This document shows positions 16,061 through 23,256 of a DNA stretch of 30,882 nucleotides, piece after piece (position 1 is the stretch's first letter; each line of letters starts with the position of its first letter). Source of the stretch: Clostridia bacterium. GTDB taxonomy: Bacteria; Bacillota; Clostridia; Christensenellales; Aristaeellaceae. The notes beneath the pieces are model-generated. The model worked only from the letters and a program-made list of their open reading frames with translations. It was not told the DNA's origin and made no database searches. Where the stretch lies: the NCBI GenBank assembly GCA_017469605.1, contig JAFUGB010000040.1:1-30882 (forward strand), written 5' to 3'. Position numbers and translations under genes: made by a program.

Positions 16061-16957
16061 TCAAATATACCGCACCGCGGCCAATTGGCCGCAGGTTTCC
16101 CGCACCGTGGCAAGGAAGCGTTGGTCCAGGGCGGAGAGGGTATAATCCGCCGGGCAGACCAGCAGGTCGGTAAAGCGCGGCGGCGAACCAAAGCAGGCGC
16201 GCTGCACCAGATTATAGCGCCGCAGCGTCTGAACGGGTTCCGGAGAAGACCACATACGGGCCAGGGGCAGGCATCTGAGCAATTCCAGGCGCTGGGCGCG
16301 GTCCCCGGCCTGCAGCCCGCCTTCCCCGCTGGGGGCGAAGCCTTCGCCGGCCGTTACCGTTGGGTAGGCCAGCAGGTCGTTTTCGGTGATCCGCCCGGCT
16401 TTGGCCAGCGGATGATGTTGGGACATGAGCACCAGCGCGTCGTATTCCCACAGCGTCTGGCTGGAAAGGCTTTTGCTTTTCAGGTATTCCGCCATGGCGT
16501 GCTGGTCCTGGGCGTCGACACGCAGGACGGCCATCTGAAACAGGCCGTCGGATACCGCGGCAACAGCCTGCCGGGCGGAGGTTTCCTGTACGTTGATTTC
16601 CATGGGCTTTTCCATGTCCAGCGTTTCCAGGAACCGGGAAAAGCTGGCTGCGATATAGCCGCTGGGCGGCAGGATCAGGCTGAATCGCTGCACATGATCG
16701 TCATGCAGGCGGCTCAGCGTTCTCATTTTTTGTTCCTGGGCCAGGATGGCCCGGGCGTATACCAGAAATTCCCGGCCGCGGGCGGTGGGCAGCACGCCTC
16801 GGGAGGTGCGGGCAAAGATGGGAAAGCCCATGCTTTCCTCCAATTCCTTGATGGCTTTGCTCAGGTTTGGCTGCGCCATATACAGGTTTTCGGCGGCCTG
16901 GGTGATGGAGCCGCACCGCTCCACCTCCACCGCGTAGGACAGGTGCAGGGTATTCAT
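16061..16957 (-). CDS. LysR family transcriptional regulator
   Basis: The 298-residue protein has an N-terminal winged helix-turn-helix (residues 1-60; SITQAAENLYMAQPNLSKAIKELEESMG is the classic LysR recognition region). The effector domain follows (about 90-290). The ATG at 16957 has AAAGGAGG upstream; an open frame continuing toward 17566 is only a shadow across the opposite gene. It is divergent from the TRIC channel gene, and a palindrome at 16985-17003 is a likely operator. It ends 39 bases before the trp T-box promoter, on the same strand, but has no proven link to tryptophan. The effector is unknown. Confidence 0.92.
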   Translation of the reverse strand: MNTLHLSYAVEVERCGSITQAAENLYMAQPNLSKAIKELEESMGFPIFARTSRGVLPTARGREFLVYARAILAQEQKMRTLSRLHDDHVQRFSLILPPSGYIAASFSRFLETLDMEKPMEINVQETSARQAVAAVSDGLFQMAVLRVDAQDQHAMAEYLKSKSLSSQTLWEYDALVLMSQHHPLAKAGRITENDLLAYPTVTAGEGFAPSGEGGLQAGDRAQRLELLRCLPLARMWSSPEPVQTLRRYNLVQRACFGSPPRFTDLLVCPADYTLSALDQRFLATVRETCGQLAAVRYI

Positions 16958-16984
16958 GGATTCCCTCCTTTGCGGTATATCTAT

Positions 16985-17003
16985 TTCAGCATAATCCGCT
17001 GAA
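16985..17003. promoter_or_regulatory. Probable LysR operator (inverted repeat)
   Basis: TTCAGC (16985-16990), 7 bases, GCTGAA (16998-17003) is a perfect dyad in the 138-base gap between the divergent LysR and channel genes. The position suits autoregulation and control of the channel. The bases do not give the textbook T-N11-A at the expected places, so the call rests on symmetry and position. Confidence 0.45.
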
Positions 17004-17038
17004 TTCCTGCCGGGAGGTATATTTTTTTTCATATAGGC

Positions 17039-17067
17039 TTGCGCACAGGCGCCATGCGGGGTATAAT
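17039..17067 (+). promoter_or_regulatory. Promoter of the TRIC-family channel gene
   Basis: TTGCGC (17039-17044), 17-base spacer, TATAAT (17062-17067). The start codon is at 17096 with GGAGG upstream. Confidence 0.7.
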
Positions 17068-17095
17068 CCTCAGGTACGCGGTTTTTGGAGGAATT

Positions 17096-17722
17096 ATGGA
17101 TACTTTTGTATTGATCCTGGAAATGATCGGTACGGTGGCCTTCGCGGCCTCCGGCGCCATTGTGGCGGTGCGTAAAAGGATGGATATCTTCGGCGTGGCT
17201 GTGCTGGCCCTGGTTACAGCCGTGGGCGGCGGCATGATTCGCGATGTGCTGCTGGGCGTTACGCCGCCGGCCACCTTCCGTGATCCGATCTATGCCGTTA
17301 CGGCCATCGTTGTATCGCTGGTGGTATTTATCCGGCCGGTGCGGCACTACCTGACAGGGACCCATGCCGCTTACCAGCGCGCCATGCTGGTGATGGATTC
17401 CCTGGGGCTGGGCGTATTCACGGCGGTGGGCGTTAGTCTGGCTTACGCCGCTCAGCCCAAGGCGGGGATGTTTCTTTCCACGTTTGTGGGCGTGCTGTCG
17501 GGCGTGGGCGGCGGCATCCTGCGGGATATGCTGGCCGGGGATACGCCTTATATCTTTATCAAGCACATTTACGCCTGCGCCTCGCTGGCGGGGGCGCTGG
17601 CCTGCGCGCTGCTGTGGCGGCAGGCGGGGCAGGCTTACGCCATGATCATCGGCGCGGCCGTTGTGGTGCTCATCCGCATGCTGTCCGCCATTTATAAGTG
17701 GAATTTGCCCCGTGCGGATTAA
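17096..17722 (+). CDS. TRIC cation channel family protein (UPF0126)
   Basis: The 208-residue integral membrane protein has about seven helices arranged as two inverted repeats. Each repeat carries the family motif: VGGGMIRDVLLG in the first half and VGGGILRDMLAG in the second. Prokaryotic TRIC relatives form trimeric potassium/cation-permeable pores; the physiological role is uncertain (some relatives have been proposed as glycine transporters). The ATG at 17096 follows GGAGG; the upstream in-frame start at 17039 lies inside the promoter. It is divergent from the LysR gene, which may control it. ylmH follows 65 bases later. Confidence 0.9.
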   Translation: MDTFVLILEMIGTVAFAASGAIVAVRKRMDIFGVAVLALVTAVGGGMIRDVLLGVTPPATFRDPIYAVTAIVVSLVVFIRPVRHYLTGTHAAYQRAMLVMDSLGLGVFTAVGVSLAYAAQPKAGMFLSTFVGVLSGVGGGILRDMLAGDTPYIFIKHIYACASLAGALACALLWRQAGQAYAMIIGAAVVVLIRMLSAIYKWNLPRAD

Positions 17723-17787
17723 ACCGTCACCACTTTTTTAATGAAATTACCATTTTATTCAACATAAATTACCACTTGGAGGCAGCT

Positions 17788-18537
17788 GTGGAGGACGCGC
17801 AGGAAAAACGGTTTGATGAGCTTTTCAGAAGGTATCAGGTCCAGGGAATATACCTGTTCACCAATTTTCTGGATCTGGCGGCGCTGAGTACCCTGCAGCG
17901 ATGCCTGCCTCGTCTGCCCCGGGCACCTTATACGCTTTTTGGCGGCGCGGAGGGATGCGAAAGAAAAATGCTACGGCTGGGCAGCGAGGAGGACTGCGGC
18001 TATGAGGAGCCTTTCCCCATCGCCTGCGTGCGCATCGCTCCGGTCAGCGCCAAATTTGCCGAAAAACTGATCCATCGGGATTTCCTGGGGGCGCTGATGA
18101 ACCTGGGCTTTGAACGCGAGCTGCTGGGCGATATCATCGTTCGGGAGGAAGGGGCTTTCCTGTTCTGCGTGGAGCGCATTGCGCCTTATATTGCCCAAAG
18201 CCTCATCCAGGTGCGCCGTACCACCGTTCGCTGTTCTCAGCTGAAGGAGTTGCCCCAGGGTGATCTGTTCCATGTGGAGCGCCGGGTGGTGCAGCTGTCG
18301 TCGGTGCGCGCCGACGCCCTGGTCGCCCATGTGTATAAGCTTTCCCGGAGCGATGCCCAGGCGCTGTTTGCCCAGGGCCGCGTCTTTGTGGACGGCCGGG
18401 CATGCCAGGATACCGGCTATACGCCCAAGGCCGGCGAAATCCTGTCTGTCCGGGGCTTTGGCCGGATGCGCTATGTGGGCGTGGACAGTCTGAGCAAAAA
18501 AGGCAAGAGCAACACGGCGGTGGAGCTGTTTGTATAA
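17788..18537 (+). CDS. ylmH: YlmH-type S4 domain RNA-binding protein
   Basis: The 249-residue protein is the length of YlmH. Its N-terminal half has the YlmH alpha/beta domain (LTNFLDLAA-like region near residue 25, then APVSAKFAEKLIHRDFLGALMNLG and the GDI-x-V element around 115). The C-terminal S4 domain (about 175-235: LSSVRADALVAHVYKLSRSD to GRVFVDGR) binds RNA. YlmH proteins bind the ribosome, and relatives take part in quality control of stalled 50S subunits. The start is the GTG at 17788, five bases after TTGGAGG; the ATG at 17698 would overlap the channel gene and lacks an RBS. Here it stands away from the usual division-gene cluster. Confidence 0.88.
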   Translation: MEDAQEKRFDELFRRYQVQGIYLFTNFLDLAALSTLQRCLPRLPRAPYTLFGGAEGCERKMLRLGSEEDCGYEEPFPIACVRIAPVSAKFAEKLIHRDFLGALMNLGFERELLGDIIVREEGAFLFCVERIAPYIAQSLIQVRRTTVRCSQLKELPQGDLFHVERRVVQLSSVRADALVAHVYKLSRSDAQALFAQGRVFVDGRACQDTGYTPKAGEILSVRGFGRMRYVGVDSLSKKGKSNTAVELFV

Positions 18538-18591
18538 CCTAGAAATGTAAAGAAAAGCATCCTGCGCCTGGAGCTTTTTATCGACAAGCGA

Positions 18592-18630
18592 GCTCCCGGG
18601 CATCGCGGCGTTGCCGCGCTGCCCGGGAGC
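18592..18630. terminator. Strong hairpin between convergent ylmH and transglutaminase genes
   Basis: GCTCCCGGGCA (18592-18602) pairs with TGCCCGGGAGC (18620-18630), and inner CGCGGC/GCCGCG around GTT extends it to a near-continuous stem. CTTTTTATC motifs flank it on both sides (about 18575 and 18648). It probably ends one or both convergent transcripts, although the T-runs are not immediately adjacent. Confidence 0.55.
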
Positions 18631-18655
18631 GGTTCTTTGCGTTTGGCGCTTTTTA

Positions 18656-20965
18656 TCACGTTTTAAATGAAAGTGCGCGTTTCAGCGCCAATCCCGCCTT
18701 TTGCAGGGGATTCAGCTTTTGGTACAGTTGGCTGTAGGCTTCCCTGGCGGCGCGGATGCCGGCCCTGCGCGGAGCGTGCCTGCCGTAGCGAAGGGCGCTG
18801 ACAGCCTGGGCGGCTTCCCGCAAGGGAACATTCAGCGCTTTTTCGGCACGCTGACTGTAGCTCAGCGGCGTTTCATGGGGCTGGATGGGCGTTTTCAACA
18901 GCGCCGCGCAGCGCAGCGAGGCGCGCCAAAGCAGCAGCAGCGCCGCCCGGTCGTCCTTTAGGCGGGAGGCGCGGTATAGCGGCTCGGTGACGCGGATGCG
19001 CACAGCTATCAGGGCCAGCACGGCCAAGATCAACAGCAGCCACAGCCACCCAAGCGAGGGCTGGGCCGGATTATCCCCAGCGGGCGGCGGAGCATCGGGC
19101 AGATCGGGCGCCGGCGTGGGCGAAGGCGTAAGCGTGGGGGTAGGCGTAGGCGCGTTTGCCTGCTCCGGCGCCTGGGAGGACGCCGGACTGGGCGTGGGCT
19201 GCTCCGTGGGCGCGGGGGACGGAGATGGCGCGGGGGAAGGCGAAGGTGACTGCTGCCACGGCGGGGGCGTGGGCGTTTGCCCGGCAGGCGGCGGCACGCT
19301 GCTGCCGCTGTTGTCGGCAGAACCCCAGCCGGGGGTGGCGTCAAAGGTGATCCAGCCCAGGCCGTTCAGGTATACTTCGGTCCAGGCGTGGGCGTTGGTG
19401 CCATGCACCGCTGCCAGGCCGGTCCCATCGGGATTGGCTACATAGCCCTCCACGTAGCGGGCAGGCAGCCCGGCAATGCGGCAAAGCACGGTCATGGCCG
19501 AGGCAAAATAGGTGCAGTAGCCCTTCTGCTCGCCCAGCAGGAACCAGGCCACAAAGTCCACATCCCGGGGCGGATCGTCCACATCCAGACTGTAGGGATA
19601 ATGATTGTGCAGATAATCCCGCAGCGCCACGGCTTTCTGCCAGGCTGATGTGCAGTTGGCTGTAACGGACAGGGCGATATCATAGATTTCCTGCTGAATG
19701 TGCTCCGGCAGCGCGGTATATGTGCTGTACGCGGCTGCGTAATTCGGATCGGTGATCCGGGCGCCGGCTTCGGCCAGGGCCGCCATGCCGCTGTCGGTGG
19801 CCTTCATGGAAAGGAAATCGGCATGATAGGTATCGCCCGGCCGCAGGTTGCGGGTAATGAATATCTCGCTGCCCTGGTTAAAATAGGGCGTCATATGCGG
19901 GCCGACAGCCAGCTCCCGGATGCGCTGGGGCAGGAAAAGGCTGCTGGCGCCGCCGGAGACCAGCTGGACGCTCAGCTGGCGGAGGGGCGGCGATTCGCCC
20001 AAGGGATACGCGGCCTGGGTCATTTCATCCCGCCGGGCGCGGTGCAGCGGAGAGCTCCAGAAATACCGCCGGGCGCTGATGCTGTCATACCAGAAGCTGC
20101 CGGTGTAGGTATCCATGATGGCGCCCCGCAGGTAGGTGGTATCGTCGGTGTTTACGTACATGACCAGCCGCTCATCGGGATCGGGCTTGCCGCCCAGCCG
20201 ATGCTCGCCCAGGGGCATCCAGCCGTCATCGGCCAGCGTGTACCGGGCGCGCTCCTGCTGGAAGAAAAACCGGTCGTTGACGGCTTCACGCAGGTCGTCG
20301 GCAATTTGGGAAAGCTTGGGAGATTTAACGCCCTCCTGGGGCGCGATGGCCCAGGCCAGCGCCAAAAGCGCCGCGGCCAGCGGCACCGCCCAGGGAGTGA
20401 TCCGGGGGGAACGTGTCTCAGGCGTATGGTTATAGCTGTGGGTCAGCGCGTAGATCAGCAGCAGCGCCGGCAGCGTCGGCAGCATATACAGGCTTTCCCG
20501 GCGCAGGCCCAGCATCCATTCTCCGGCCAGCATGCCCGCCGTAATGGTAATGGGCAGCGCCACATCGATGTCCGGGCTGGACAGCATAAAGCAGAAAAGC
20601 GTCAGGAAAACGGCCAGCTGCACGCACAGCGCGTCACCGTACAGCGTCATGGCCAGGGGAATGTCGCGGATGAGCAATACCAGGGCCCGGAGCAATTGCA
20701 CCGTTTGCTGGAAATAACCGCGGCCAAAGGCAAAAAGCACGGCCTGGGAAGCCGCTGCCGCCAGCAGGGCAATCAGCGCGGCGCGTTTATGCAGACTGAA
20801 AAGGGCACAGCAAACTGCCGCTGCCGCGCACAGCAGCGCGTAGCGGGGCAGCAGGAAGGATTGGCCCGCGGCCAGCAGCAGCGGCATGCCCAGGCCCAGC
20901 GCCAGCAGCAGGGTAATCAGCCCCCGGACCAGCGCGGCGGGAAGCTTTTCAAGCGGGCGTGACAT
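18656..20965 (-). CDS. Membrane transglutaminase-like protease (TgpA type, DUF3488/DUF4129 architecture)
   Basis: The 769-residue protein has about six N-terminal membrane helices (residues 10-215) and an extracytoplasmic region ending in a transglutaminase-core domain. The triad is visible as C484 (KGYCTYFA), H526 (NAHAWTEVY) and D542 (FDATPGWG). After it comes a Pro/Ser/Thr/Ala-rich linker of about 75 residues, one membrane helix (GWLWLLLILAVLALIAV), and a cytoplasmic DUF4129-like tail. The ATG at 20965 has GGAGG upstream and overlaps the DUF58 gene by 17 bases. This is the third gene of a MoxR-DUF58-transglutaminase operon, a set known in many bacteria and linked to assembly or proteolysis at the envelope. 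The substrate is unknown. Confidence 0.92.
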   Translation of the reverse strand: MSRPLEKLPAALVRGLITLLLALGLGMPLLLAAGQSFLLPRYALLCAAAAVCCALFSLHKRAALIALLAAAASQAVLFAFGRGYFQQTVQLLRALVLLIRDIPLAMTLYGDALCVQLAVFLTLFCFMLSSPDIDVALPITITAGMLAGEWMLGLRRESLYMLPTLPALLLIYALTHSYNHTPETRSPRITPWAVPLAAALLALAWAIAPQEGVKSPKLSQIADDLREAVNDRFFFQQERARYTLADDGWMPLGEHRLGGKPDPDERLVMYVNTDDTTYLRGAIMDTYTGSFWYDSISARRYFWSSPLHRARRDEMTQAAYPLGESPPLRQLSVQLVSGGASSLFLPQRIRELAVGPHMTPYFNQGSEIFITRNLRPGDTYHADFLSMKATDSGMAALAEAGARITDPNYAAAYSTYTALPEHIQQEIYDIALSVTANCTSAWQKAVALRDYLHNHYPYSLDVDDPPRDVDFVAWFLLGEQKGYCTYFASAMTVLCRIAGLPARYVEGYVANPDGTGLAAVHGTNAHAWTEVYLNGLGWITFDATPGWGSADNSGSSVPPPAGQTPTPPPWQQSPSPSPAPSPSPAPTEQPTPSPASSQAPEQANAPTPTPTLTPSPTPAPDLPDAPPPAGDNPAQPSLGWLWLLLILAVLALIAVRIRVTEPLYRASRLKDDRAALLLLWRASLRCAALLKTPIQPHETPLSYSQRAEKALNVPLREAAQAVSALRYGRHAPRRAGIRAAREAYSQLYQKLNPLQKAGLALKRALSFKT

Positions 20966-22097
20966 AGCATACCTCCACCAGGCTTTGCTGTAATTGGGCA
21001 ATATAGGGCCGGTCCGCCGGGGCATCGGGCGTATGGGTAATATAATAGACGCGGGCGGACGGCCCCATGCGGCGGATGTGCTTGACGCCTTCCACCACGC
21101 CTGCGTTTAATTGGGAGGTGATGATCACCGTGGCGCCGGTGCGGCGCATGCGGCGCAGCTCCATGTTGAGCACCCGGAAAAACTCAATACCTCCCTCAAA
21201 GGTCTGCCTGGCCAGCATTTCAGCCAATATGGCAGTATTGCCGCCGCGGTCGCTGAGGAATTCATACATGCGTTCGCCGTATAGCGGCATGCGCACCGGG
21301 GTATCGCCGCGGGCCTGCATTTCGGCCACGCTCAGCGCCGTTTCGCAAAGCGTATCCCTTAGGCCGGACTGGGCATCGGGCCGGTCGGGAACGCCGGAGG
21401 GCGCGGTGCAGTCCAGCAGGATCAGCGTATCCGGCGGAGCCGGAGTTTCAAACTTGCGCACCACCAGCTCGCGCTTGCGGGCTGTCAGCTTCCAATGGAC
21501 GCGCTTCAGCGGATCGCCTGCCCGATAGGCCCGTGTATCCTCCGGGCTGGAAAGATCCTCGGTGGTGCGGTTCTGCAGGCTGCGGCCCTCGTCGTTTTGG
21601 AAAAATCGCAGCGGCTCCACTTCAAAGCTTCGGGGCAGCACCAGCAGGGGAACAATTGTCTCCCGGCAGCTTTTCCTAATGCGGAACAGGCCCAGGATAT
21701 CGGTAATTTCAATCCTGGCCACCCCGGCCTGCGTTTCACCGATGTGCGGCGCGGGAATGTTCAGCTCCAGGCTGCCCCTGCCCTGCTTCAGCGCCAGTGA
21801 ACGGCTTTCCTCTGTCTCTCCGATGACGGCGGTGATCAGAAGCGGCGAAACCGGCAGGCGGCTTTTATTGTGGATGGTCATGCGCAGCTGAGCCTTATCG
21901 CCCCGGAGAACGCGCTGGGGGGCTGTGCGGCAGGAGACAGACAGCGTAAAGCGCACGGCCAGCACGGCGGCCAGCGAGCAGGCCAGCGCCAGCAGCGCAA
22001 ACACGGCGGCCAGATAGAACATCCGCCCGCCCAGGGATAGACCGGTATACAGCGCGCTGAGCGCAATGATCAGCAGCGCCCGGCCCCGGGCTGTCAT
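20949..22097 (-). CDS. DUF58 domain protein
   Basis: The 382-residue protein has two N-terminal membrane helices (about 8-50), a beta-rich region and the DUF58 signature YRAGDPLKRVHWKLTAR (about residues 190-206), with a von Willebrand-A-like remainder (LILLDCTA near 225). DUF58 proteins are partners of MoxR ATPases and may act as their targets or adaptors at the membrane. The start overlaps the MoxR stop by four bases (ATGA at 22097-22094), and the stop overlaps the transglutaminase gene, so the three are translationally coupled. Confidence 0.92.
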   Translation of the reverse strand: MTARGRALLIIALSALYTGLSLGGRMFYLAAVFALLALACSLAAVLAVRFTLSVSCRTAPQRVLRGDKAQLRMTIHNKSRLPVSPLLITAVIGETEESRSLALKQGRGSLELNIPAPHIGETQAGVARIEITDILGLFRIRKSCRETIVPLLVLPRSFEVEPLRFFQNDEGRSLQNRTTEDLSSPEDTRAYRAGDPLKRVHWKLTARKRELVVRKFETPAPPDTLILLDCTAPSGVPDRPDAQSGLRDTLCETALSVAEMQARGDTPVRMPLYGERMYEFLSDRGGNTAILAEMLARQTFEGGIEFFRVLNMELRRMRRTGATVIITSQLNAGVVEGVKHIRRMGPSARVYYITHTPDAPADRPYIAQLQQSLVEVCYVTPA

Positions 22098-23047
22098 GTA
22101 TAGTTCCCCGGCACCGGGACGCCGCCCAGAATGGTTTGCAGCAGCCGCTCGGCGGACTGTCCCTTCATCCGCGCCTCGGGAGAGAGCACCAGGCGATGGG
22201 CGCAGACCGGCAGGGCAATGCGCTTTACATCGTCGGGCAGCACATAATCCCGGTTATTCATCAGCGCGCAGGCCTGGGCCGCGCGGATCAGCGCAATGCC
22301 GCCCCGGGGCGAAATACCCAGCGCCAGCTGCGGATGATTGCGGGTGGCGGCGGTGATGGAGGCCACATAGGAACGCAGCTCGGGGCTGCAGTATACCGTG
22401 CCCACCTGCTCCTGCATGGCGATCACATCCGCCGCGCCGCAGATGCTTTGCAGCGTGGCCAGCGGCGATACAGGGCTGCTGTAGCGTTCCAGTACGTCCA
22501 TTTCCTCTTCTATTGTGGGATAGCCAATGGTGATGCGCAGGAAAAAGCGGTCCATCTGGGCTTCGGGCAGGGGATAGGTGCCCACAAAATCCACCGGGTT
22601 CTGGGTGGCCAATACCATGAAAGGCCGGGGCAGCGGATGGGTAATGCCGTCCACGGTCACCTGCCCCTCCTCCATGACCTCCAGCAGGCTGCTTTGGGTG
22701 CGGGGGGAGGTGCGGTTGATTTCATCGGCCAGCACGATCTGGCTCATGACCGCCCCGGGCTTGAATTCCATCTGTCCGGTGGCGAGGGAGGGCATGGTAA
22801 AGCCGGTGATATCGCTGGGCATTACGTCCGGGGTGAACTGGATGCGCTTGAAGGAACAGTTCAGCGATTTGGCCAGCGCCGCCACCAGCGTGGTCTTGCC
22901 TACGCCGGGCACATCCTCAATCAGCACATGGCCCCGGCACAAAAGGGCGATCAGCGCCAGCTCAATGGCCTCGTCCTTGCCCACGATCACCCTGCGGATG
23001 TTCTGCTGCAGGGCATATACGATGGAACGAACCTGTTCTTGCTGCAT
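22094..23047 (-). CDS. MoxR family AAA+ ATPase
   Basis: The 317-residue AAA+ ATPase has Walker A EDVPGVGKTT (44-53), Walker B IVLADEINR (about 107-115), sensor 1 in ATQNPVDFVGTYPLPEAQMDRF and the C-terminal lid helix with sensor-2 region (LGISPRGGIALIRAAQA). MoxR proteins act as chaperones that activate partner proteins; here the partners are encoded next to it (DUF58 and transglutaminase). The ATG is preceded by AAGGAGCCTTCC, and a clear promoter lies upstream. Confidence 0.95.
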   Translation of the reverse strand: MQQEQVRSIVYALQQNIRRVIVGKDEAIELALIALLCRGHVLIEDVPGVGKTTLVAALAKSLNCSFKRIQFTPDVMPSDITGFTMPSLATGQMEFKPGAVMSQIVLADEINRTSPRTQSSLLEVMEEGQVTVDGITHPLPRPFMVLATQNPVDFVGTYPLPEAQMDRFFLRITIGYPTIEEEMDVLERYSSPVSPLATLQSICGAADVIAMQEQVGTVYCSPELRSYVASITAATRNHPQLALGISPRGGIALIRAAQACALMNNRDYVLPDDVKRIALPVCAHRLVLSPEARMKGQSAERLLQTILGGVPVPGNYT

Positions 23048-23082
23048 GGAAGGCTCCTTACATAAACATTTTTACAGATAAA

Positions 23083-23111
23083 AGTATAGCCCAAATTGAC
23101 GGATTTTGCAA
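23083..23111 (-). promoter_or_regulatory. Promoter of the MoxR-DUF58-transglutaminase operon
   Basis: On the minus strand TTGCAA (23111-23106), 17-base spacer, TATACT (23088-23083). The MoxR start is 35 bases downstream. Confidence 0.7.
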
Positions 23112-23186
23112 TATTTCCGTAAAGAATGCGAAACATTTACAATCTGTTCACAGGCTTATACTGCCCGTTATCCAACAATTTCACGC

Positions 23187-23220
23187 AAAAAACTGCCGCG
23201 GAACATGGGTTCCGCGGCAG
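23187..23220 (-). terminator. Terminator of the opp operon
   Basis: CTGCCGCGGAA (23220-23210) and TTCCGCGGCAG (23203-23193) form a perfect 11-bp stem around a 6-base loop, followed by six T's (23192-23187). It lies 36 bases after the stop codon of the binding-protein gene and so fixes the end of that transcript. Confidence 0.92.
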
Positions 23221-23256
23221 CCGTTACGGGATAGGTTCAGTCAGATGACGGATGAA

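Noticed and set aside
16958..17566. An N-terminal extension of the LysR gene of about 200 codons
   Set aside because: The extension lies antisense to the TRIC channel gene, has no domain, and the internal ATG at 16957 has a strong AAAGGAGG and starts the HTH exactly.
23187..23256. A displaced or frameshifted C-terminal tail of the Opp binding protein after its stop
   Set aside because: Only 36 bases separate the stop from a perfect terminator, far too short for the missing 70 residues.
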